From positions 1-9,070 of the forward strand of contig JBPCRS010000139.1 in the NCBI GenBank assembly GCA_050996575.1: DNA of 9,070 nucleotides, written 5' to 3'. Both the position numbers and the translations under genes were made by a program. Positions 5,714-9,070 of this stretch are shown here, piece by piece. This stretch comes from DASUSH01 sp050996575. GTDB lineage: Bacteria > Actinomycetota > Thermoleophilia > Solirubrobacterales > 70-9. Under the pieces are notes generated by a model. That model was not told the DNA's origin, ran no database searches, and saw only the letters and a program-made list of their open reading frames with translations. The stretch's first letter is position 1. Each line of letters begins with the position of its first letter.

Positions 5714-6057
5714 AAGACGAGGGGTTCCTCAGCCCGGCCGGAAAGCGCTTCATCATCATCGCCGCGCTCGTGATCGCCGGCGGGCTGATCGCCTACTACG
5801 CGAGCACCGAGGAGATCTCGCTCGAATTCCTCGAGGACATCGGGCAGACCTCGACGACCTCATCCACGCCGACTTTCCCTGAGATCACCGTGCCGGAGAT
5901 CGAGATCCCCGAGATCGAGATCCCGAAGCCTCCCAAGCAGGCGCCGGGCATACCGCCCTCGGCCGAAGAGCAGATCCGCGAGGCCGAGGCGATCTTTGAT
6001 TGCATAACGCGAGCGCAGGGGGATCCTGACGCGATAGCGAGGTGCAGCCAGCCCTGA
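5710..6057 (+). CDS. Hypothetical single-pass membrane protein with Pro/Glu/Ile repeat
   Basis: I do not recognise this 115-residue protein. A short N-terminus with K12 and R13 precedes one transmembrane helix (about 14-30), suggesting a cytoplasmic N-terminus and an exported C-terminal part. A Ser/Thr-rich stretch (46-55) is followed by a repetitive spacer (57-81) with VPEIEIPEIEIPKPP. A small helical C-terminus holds two cysteines, C98 and C112, which could form a disulfide outside the cell. The start overlaps the yceD stop (ATGA), and the stop overlaps a following mini-ORF (TGATG). It separates yceD from rpmF, which are normally adjacent. Codon use looks like its neighbours. Confidence 0.75.
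   Translation: MKDEGFLSPAGKRFIIIAALVIAGGLIAYYASTEEISLEFLEDIGQTSTTSSTPTFPEITVPEIEIPEIEIPKPPKQAPGIPPSAEEQIREAEAIFDCITRAQGDPDAIARCSQP
5896..5925 (+). repeat. 15-base tandem repeat in the hypothetical gene
   Basis: Two adjacent copies of GAGATCGAGATCCC plus one base (5896-5910 and 5911-5925) are identical at 14 of 15 positions and encode EIEIP twice. A partial third unit, EITVP, precedes them. Repeat length keeps the reading frame, consistent with expansion of a rigid extracellular spacer. Confidence 0.75.
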
Positions 6058-6146
6058 TGGCCGGATTCACGTTCAAGAACCTGCAGTCGGATATCGAGGA
6101 CCCGGGGGCCGATGCCGAGATGGTCCAGGGTTGGTGGAGGGACTGA
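6057..6146 (+). CDS. 29-codon ORF, cupin N-terminus-like
   Basis: The ATG shares one base with the upstream stop (TGATG), and the frame runs 29 codons to a TGA at 6144-6146. Third-position GC is very high (about 25 of 28), like real genes here. The start, MAGFTFKNLQSDIED, resembles from memory the N-terminus of a small actinobacterial cupin family (a NLKEVED-type motif), and the end is WWRD. No cupin barrel follows in any frame before rpmF. It is either a remnant of a decayed cupin gene or a real micro-protein or leader before L32. Confidence 0.45.
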   Translation: MAGFTFKNLQSDIEDPGADAEMVQGWWRD

Positions 6147-6147
6147 C

Positions 6148-6153
6148 TACCAT
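6148..6153 (+). promoter_or_regulatory. -10-like TACCAT before rpmF
   Basis: TACCAT fits TANNNT and lies 12 bases before the rpmF ATG, allowing an internal promoter with a leader of only a few bases. The rpmF start has no Shine-Dalgarno sequence. No matching -35 was found. Confidence 0.25.
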
Positions 6154-6165
6154 TCCGCACCTCGC

Positions 6166-6375
6166 ATGGCCGTCCCGAAGAAGAGAACCTCAAGGCAGCG
6201 CCGCGACACGCGCCGCGCCACCCACAAGGTGAGCGCGCCGCGGCTGAACGAGTGCCCGCAGTGCCACAGCCCGCGGCTGCCGCACCGGGTCTGCCCGACC
6301 TGCGGTACCTACGCCGGGCGCGAGGTGATCGAGCAGGAAGTTCCCGAGCTCGGCACCACCCCCGAGTCGGAGTAA
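6166..6375 (+). CDS. rpmF: Large-subunit ribosomal protein L32 (bL32)
   Basis: The ATG at 6166 gives the canonical L32 opening MAVPKKRTSRQRRDTRRATH, and the 69-residue length is normal. Upstream in-frame codons are not part of the protein. The zinc ribbon is intact: C30xxC33 and C43xxC46, with a Thr-Gly-Tyr-Gly-like TCGTYAGREV after the second pair. It is therefore the zinc-binding form of L32, not the zinc-free paralogue made under zinc limitation. It acts in the 50S subunit near the peptidyl transferase region. Its TAA is 6 bases before plsX, whose ribosome binding site lies within the last rpmF codons. Confidence 0.97.
   Translation: MAVPKKRTSRQRRDTRRATHKVSAPRLNECPQCHSPRLPHRVCPTCGTYAGREVIEQEVPELGTTPESE
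6369..6372 (+). promoter_or_regulatory. Ribosome binding site GGAG supporting a TTG start for plsX
   Basis: GGAG in the last codons of rpmF is 9 bases from the TTG at 6382. It supports this unusual start codon and couples plsX translation to rpmF. Confidence 0.55.
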
Positions 6376-6381
6376 CCACGA

Positions 6382-7440
6382 TTGGCGGCGGACGCCGCTA
6401 CGACTATCGCCCTCGATGCCCTCGGCACCGACGAGGGTGTCGCGCCGATCATTGCCGGGGCTCGCTCGGCAGCCGCCGACGGAATCCGCCTACGCGTCTT
6501 CGGCCCCACCGCTGCGCTCTCCGATCTTGACGGTGTCGAGAACGTCGAGCTGATCGAGGCCCCCGAGCTGATCACCAACGACGAGGACCCCCTGTCCGCG
6601 GTTCGCTCGCGGCCCGAGGCCTCCGTCGTCGCCGCTGCTGCCGATGTCGCCGACGGGACATCCGAGGCCCTGGTCAGTGCCGGCGCGACCGGGGCGACGA
6701 TGGCGGCGGCGACCTTCGGCATCCGCCGGATGCGCGGGGTTCACCGGCCGGCGCTCGCGGTCCAGCTTCCGAGCCCGGTACGGCCCGACCGGCCGGTGCT
6801 GATGCTCGATGTCGGCGCCAGCACCGAGGCCCGTACCCAGCACCTGATCCATTTCGCCCACCTTGGCTCCGCGTTCTCGAGCTCAGTGCTCGGGGTCGCC
6901 CGCCCGCGCGTCGCCCTGCTCTCCGTCGGCGAGGAGTCGAAAAAGGGAACGCCGACCGTGGTCGAGGCCAATGCAGCGCTTGCCGCCGGTGCAGCGGGCG
7001 GGGCCGAGAACGCGTTTTACTTCACCGGCAACATCGAGGGCCGCGACTTGCTCAGCGGCGATGCCGACGTCGTCGTCACCGACGGCTTCACCGGCAACGT
7101 CACCCTGAAGACGATCGAGGGCACGGCGAAGGCGGTCGCCACCGCGGTCGGCGATGCGGCGCGGTCGAATCCGATCTCCGCTGTCGGCGGCCTGATGATG
7201 CGTTCGGCGCTCAACGGGCTTCGCCGCGAGATGGACCCCGACTCGACCGGCGGCGCGATCCTGCTCGGCCTGCGCCGGGTCTGCGTTGTCGGCCATGGCA
7301 GCTCCGGCCCGGAGGGGATCGCCAACGCGATCAGGCTCGCCGACCGCGCCGTCCGCGAACGCGCGATCGAGCGAACCGGTGAACAGCTGATCGCGTCGGG
7401 GGCGACCCGCGGCGCGCTTCGTGATACTGCGGAGCGATGA
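6382..7440 (+). CDS. plsX: Phosphate acyltransferase PlsX
   Basis: PlsX makes acyl-phosphate from acyl-ACP at the membrane, feeding PlsY and so starting phosphatidic acid synthesis. The 352 residues are a normal length. Family motifs are IALDALGTDEG (9-19), LVSAGATGATMAA (97-109), LMLDVGAST (140-148), FTGNIEGRD (214-222), VVTDGFTGNV (231-240) and GGAILLGL with HGSSGPEGI (290-313). The start is TTG with a GGAG 9 bases upstream; the next candidates would cut the first beta strand. A Glu-rich variant (ITNDEDPLSAVRSRPEAS, 64-81) replaces the usual Lys-rich loop. The stop overlaps acpP by 4 bases, matching the direct use of ACP as substrate carrier. Confidence 0.95.
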   Translation: MAADAATTIALDALGTDEGVAPIIAGARSAAADGIRLRVFGPTAALSDLDGVENVELIEAPELITNDEDPLSAVRSRPEASVVAAAADVADGTSEALVSAGATGATMAAATFGIRRMRGVHRPALAVQLPSPVRPDRPVLMLDVGASTEARTQHLIHFAHLGSAFSSSVLGVARPRVALLSVGEESKKGTPTVVEANAALAAGAAGGAENAFYFTGNIEGRDLLSGDADVVVTDGFTGNVTLKTIEGTAKAVATAVGDAARSNPISAVGGLMMRSALNGLRREMDPDSTGGAILLGLRRVCVVGHGSSGPEGIANAIRLADRAVRERAIERTGEQLIASGATRGALRDTAER

Positions 7441-7682
7441 ATCGCGAAGAGGTGATGACGAAGGTGCGCGAGCACCTCTCCGCCGAGCTCGAGGTCGAGC
7501 CCGGCGAGATCGCCGAGACAACCCGCTTCCGCGAGGACCTGGACGCCGACTCGCTCGACCTCTATGAGCTCGTGATGGAGCTCGAGGACACCTATGGCGT
7601 CCGCGTTCCCGAGGAGCAGGCGGCGGAGATCGAAACCGTCGGCCAGGCAGTCGATTTCGTTCTCGCCCGAATCTCCGCGTGA
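7437..7682 (+). CDS. acpP: Acyl carrier protein
   Basis: This is an 81-residue acidic four-helix carrier. S39 in the DSL motif (DLDADSLDLYELVMELED, 34-51) is the expected phosphopantetheine site. The second half (YGVRVPEEQAAEIETVGQAV) is standard for fatty-acid ACPs. It carries growing acyl chains for type II fatty acid synthesis and delivers them to PlsX, encoded just upstream with a 4-base ATGA overlap. The 3' end overlaps rnc by 4 bases (GTGA). The next residue after DSL is Asp, common in actinobacterial ACPs. A dedicated natural-product ACP is less likely, given the housekeeping operon. Confidence 0.95.
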   Translation: MNREEVMTKVREHLSAELEVEPGEIAETTRFREDLDADSLDLYELVMELEDTYGVRVPEEQAAEIETVGQAVDFVLARISA

Positions 7683-8353
7683 GCGTCGAGCGGCTCGCCG
7701 CACTCTTCGATGACCTCTCGGAGCGCCGGCGGCGGCTGGCGCTGACCCACTCTTCCTGGACCGACCACCGCGCCGACTCCTACGGCCGACTCGCATTTCT
7801 CGGCGACAGCGTCCTCGGCCTTGCCGTCGCCGAGGAGATTTTCAGCCGCTTTCCGCGATCCGACATCGGCCGCCTTACCAAGGTCCACGGCCAGGCGGTC
7901 AGCGGCCGCGCCTGCGCCGGCGTTGCGTTCGAGCTCGGCGTGCCCGAACGCCTCGCCGAGCTCGCCCCCGACGGTCCGGAGTCGATCGACGTACCGCAGC
8001 TCCTCGCCTCCGAGCGGGCGATGGCCTCGATCACCGAAGCCGTGATCGGCGCCTGTTACCTCGAGCACGGCTACGAGCGCACGGCCGAGGCAACCATCGC
8101 AGCCTTTGGGCTCGAGATCGAGTTGGCGACCGAGACGACGCTCGACTTCAAGTCAACGCTCCAGGAGCGCCTCGCCCGGCGCGGGGTGCGCGTAACCTAC
8201 GCCGTCGTTGACGAGGAAGGACCGCCTCACGACCGGCGCTTCGAGGTCGAGGCGCGGGTCGAGGGGGAGGCCGCCGGCAGTGGCTCCGGGCGCTCGAAGA
8301 AAGAGGCCGAGCAGGCTGCCGCCGCCGAGGCGCTCGTCCAGTTCGATTCCTGA
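7679..8353 (+). CDS. rnc: Ribonuclease III with altered catalytic residues
   Basis: RNase III cuts double-stranded RNA in rRNA and mRNA processing. The GTG start overlaps acpP by 4 bases, and the 224 residues are full length. The catalytic-domain scaffold is clear: LALTHSSW (20-27), YGRLAFLGDSVLGLAVAE (35-52), RFPRSDIGRLTKVH (57-70) and ITEAVIGACYLEHGYE (118-133). The double-stranded RNA-binding domain is intact (DFKSTLQERLARRG at 156-169, GPPHDRRFEV at 181-190, GSGRSKKEAEQAAA at 202-215). Against E. coli numbering, E41 is replaced by Ala39 and D114 by Ser117. D45 (D43) and E117 (E120) remain, while E38 is Gly36 and E65 is Ile63. Cleavage may therefore be weak or absent. The slot before smc is the classic rnc position. 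Confidence 0.92.
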   Translation: MSVERLAALFDDLSERRRRLALTHSSWTDHRADSYGRLAFLGDSVLGLAVAEEIFSRFPRSDIGRLTKVHGQAVSGRACAGVAFELGVPERLAELAPDGPESIDVPQLLASERAMASITEAVIGACYLEHGYERTAEATIAAFGLEIELATETTLDFKSTLQERLARRGVRVTYAVVDEEGPPHDRRFEVEARVEGEAAGSGSGRSKKEAEQAAAAEALVQFDS

Positions 8354-8391
8354 GTGAATTGGCGTCCGAGGGGGGCGCGAGGCTATGGAGC

Positions 8392-8396
8392 AGGAG
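8392..8396 (+). promoter_or_regulatory. Strong Shine-Dalgarno AGGAG for smc
   Basis: AGGAG, extended as AGGAGAGG, lies 5 bases before the smc ATG. It is the strongest ribosome binding site in the window and fixes the start. It sits in a 48-base gap after rnc, the only clear non-overlapping junction in the distal operon. Confidence 0.8.
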
Positions 8397-8401
8397 AGGT
8401 T

Positions 8402-9070
8402 ATGCATCTGAAGTCGATCACGATGAAGGACTTCAAGTCCTTCCCCGAGCGGACGCGTCTGGACTTTGCGCCGGGCGTTTCGGTGATCGTCGGCCCGAAT
8501 GGCTGCGGCAAGTCGCATATCACCGACGCCGTGCTCTGGGCGCTCGGCGAGCAGAGCCCGCTCGCCGTCCGCGGCCAGACGACGCAGGACGTGATCTTCG
8601 TCGGCGGACAGGGCCAGTCGCGCCGCCAGGCGGCCGAGGTCGAGGTCGTGATCGACAACGACGACGGTTGCGCTGCCTCCGAGTTTTCCGAGATCGCGGT
8701 CAAGCGCCGCCTCGACCGATCCGGCGAGGGCGGCGGCTACTGGCTGAATGGGGCCCGCTGTCGGCTCGCCGACGTCGTCGAGGCGCTCTCCGATGCAAAC
8801 CTCGGCCGCGAGATGCATTCGGTGGTCAGCCAGGGCCGGGTCGAGGAGATCGTCCACTCGAAGCCGCGCCATCGGCGCCTGCTCGTCGAGGAGGCGGCCG
8901 GACTCGGCAAGCACCGAAAGCGCCGCCACCGGGCACAGCTCAAGCTCGCCCGGACCCAGGACAACCTCGATCGCGCGCTCGCCGTCCAGCGCGAGGGGCG
9001 GACGCGGATGCGTCCCCTCCAACGCCAAGCGCAGGAGGGCGAGGCCCACACCCGGCCCGAACGAAACTCC
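8402..9070 (+). CDS. smc: Chromosome partition protein Smc, N-terminal part (runs off the window)
   Basis: The first 223 codons are present with no stop before the window edge; a full Smc is about 1,150-1,200 residues. Smc dimers with ScpA and ScpB load on DNA and compact and separate chromosomes, using ATP. The start, MHLKSITMKDFKSF, is canonical and has a strong ribosome binding site. Walker A is GPNGCGKSHI (31-40), where GPNGSGKSN is usual. EQSPLAVRG (50-58) and EVEVVIDNDDG (79-89) are typical. The Q-loop glutamine is Q144 in VVSQGRVEEIVHSKP, and VEEAAGLGKHRKRR (162-175) leads into the coiled coil. The last residues (HTRPERNS) depart from the expected HxRLERQ pattern, which could be real or sequence error near a contig edge. 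Confidence 0.95.
   Translation, partial: MHLKSITMKDFKSFPERTRLDFAPGVSVIVGPNGCGKSHITDAVLWALGEQSPLAVRGQTTQDVIFVGGQGQSRRQAAEVEVVIDNDDGCAASEFSEIAVKRRLDRSGEGGGYWLNGARCRLADVVEALSDANLGREMHSVVSQGRVEEIVHSKPRHRRLLVEEAAGLGKHRKRRHRAQLKLARTQDNLDRALAVQREGRTRMRPLQRQAQEGEAHTRPERNS

Noticed and set aside
8385..8411. An 8-codon ORF overlapping the smc start
   Set aside because: Its ATG lacks its own ribosome binding site and it spans the smc Shine-Dalgarno sequence; an ORF this short is expected by chance.

Overview
The window is high-GC bacterial chromosome, most likely from an actinobacterium. Gene content, wording of the Smc head domain and the yceD-rpmF-plsX-acpP-rnc-smc order fit the Thermoleophilia/Solirubrobacterales best. 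That lineage call rests on remembered family resemblance and was not tested by a search. Genes are packed tightly, several with 1-4 base start/stop overlaps. Few starts have a Shine-Dalgarno sequence. Several instead have a TANNNT -10-like box 7-8 bases before the start codon, which suggests leaderless mRNAs.

Left part (1-4542). A long minus-strand gene encodes a secreted PHP-type metallohydrolase with a calcium-binding, RTX-like tail. A 27-base imperfect direct repeat lies on each side of it. Next, also on minus, is an integral-membrane methyltransferase of the isoprenylcysteine carboxyl methyltransferase family. A 24-base gap separates it from a divergent plus-strand pair: an ACAD10-type aminoglycoside phosphotransferase (APH)-fold kinase and a small DUF6285 protein, a pair usually associated with acyl-CoA metabolism. 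A palindromic hairpin marks the convergent junction with a small minus-strand SAM-dependent methyltransferase.

Right part (5107-9070). This is a housekeeping plus-strand operon. It runs from yceD (DUF177) to an anchored hypothetical protein, a 29-codon mini-ORF, rpmF (ribosomal protein L32), plsX, acpP, rnc and the first 223 codons of smc. It links ribosome assembly, entry into phospholipid synthesis (PlsX and acyl carrier protein), double-stranded RNA processing and chromosome condensation. Most junctions are translationally coupled.

The observations most worth checking are these: an RNase III lacking two of its four core metal ligands while keeping an intact RNA-binding domain; a possible leaderless 23-codon leader ORF ending in a hairpin that contains the yceD start codon; an unlisted 29-codon ORF before rpmF resembling a cupin N-terminus; and the direct repeat around the PHP gene. 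No CRISPR array, transposase, tRNA, rRNA or recognisable defence system is present.
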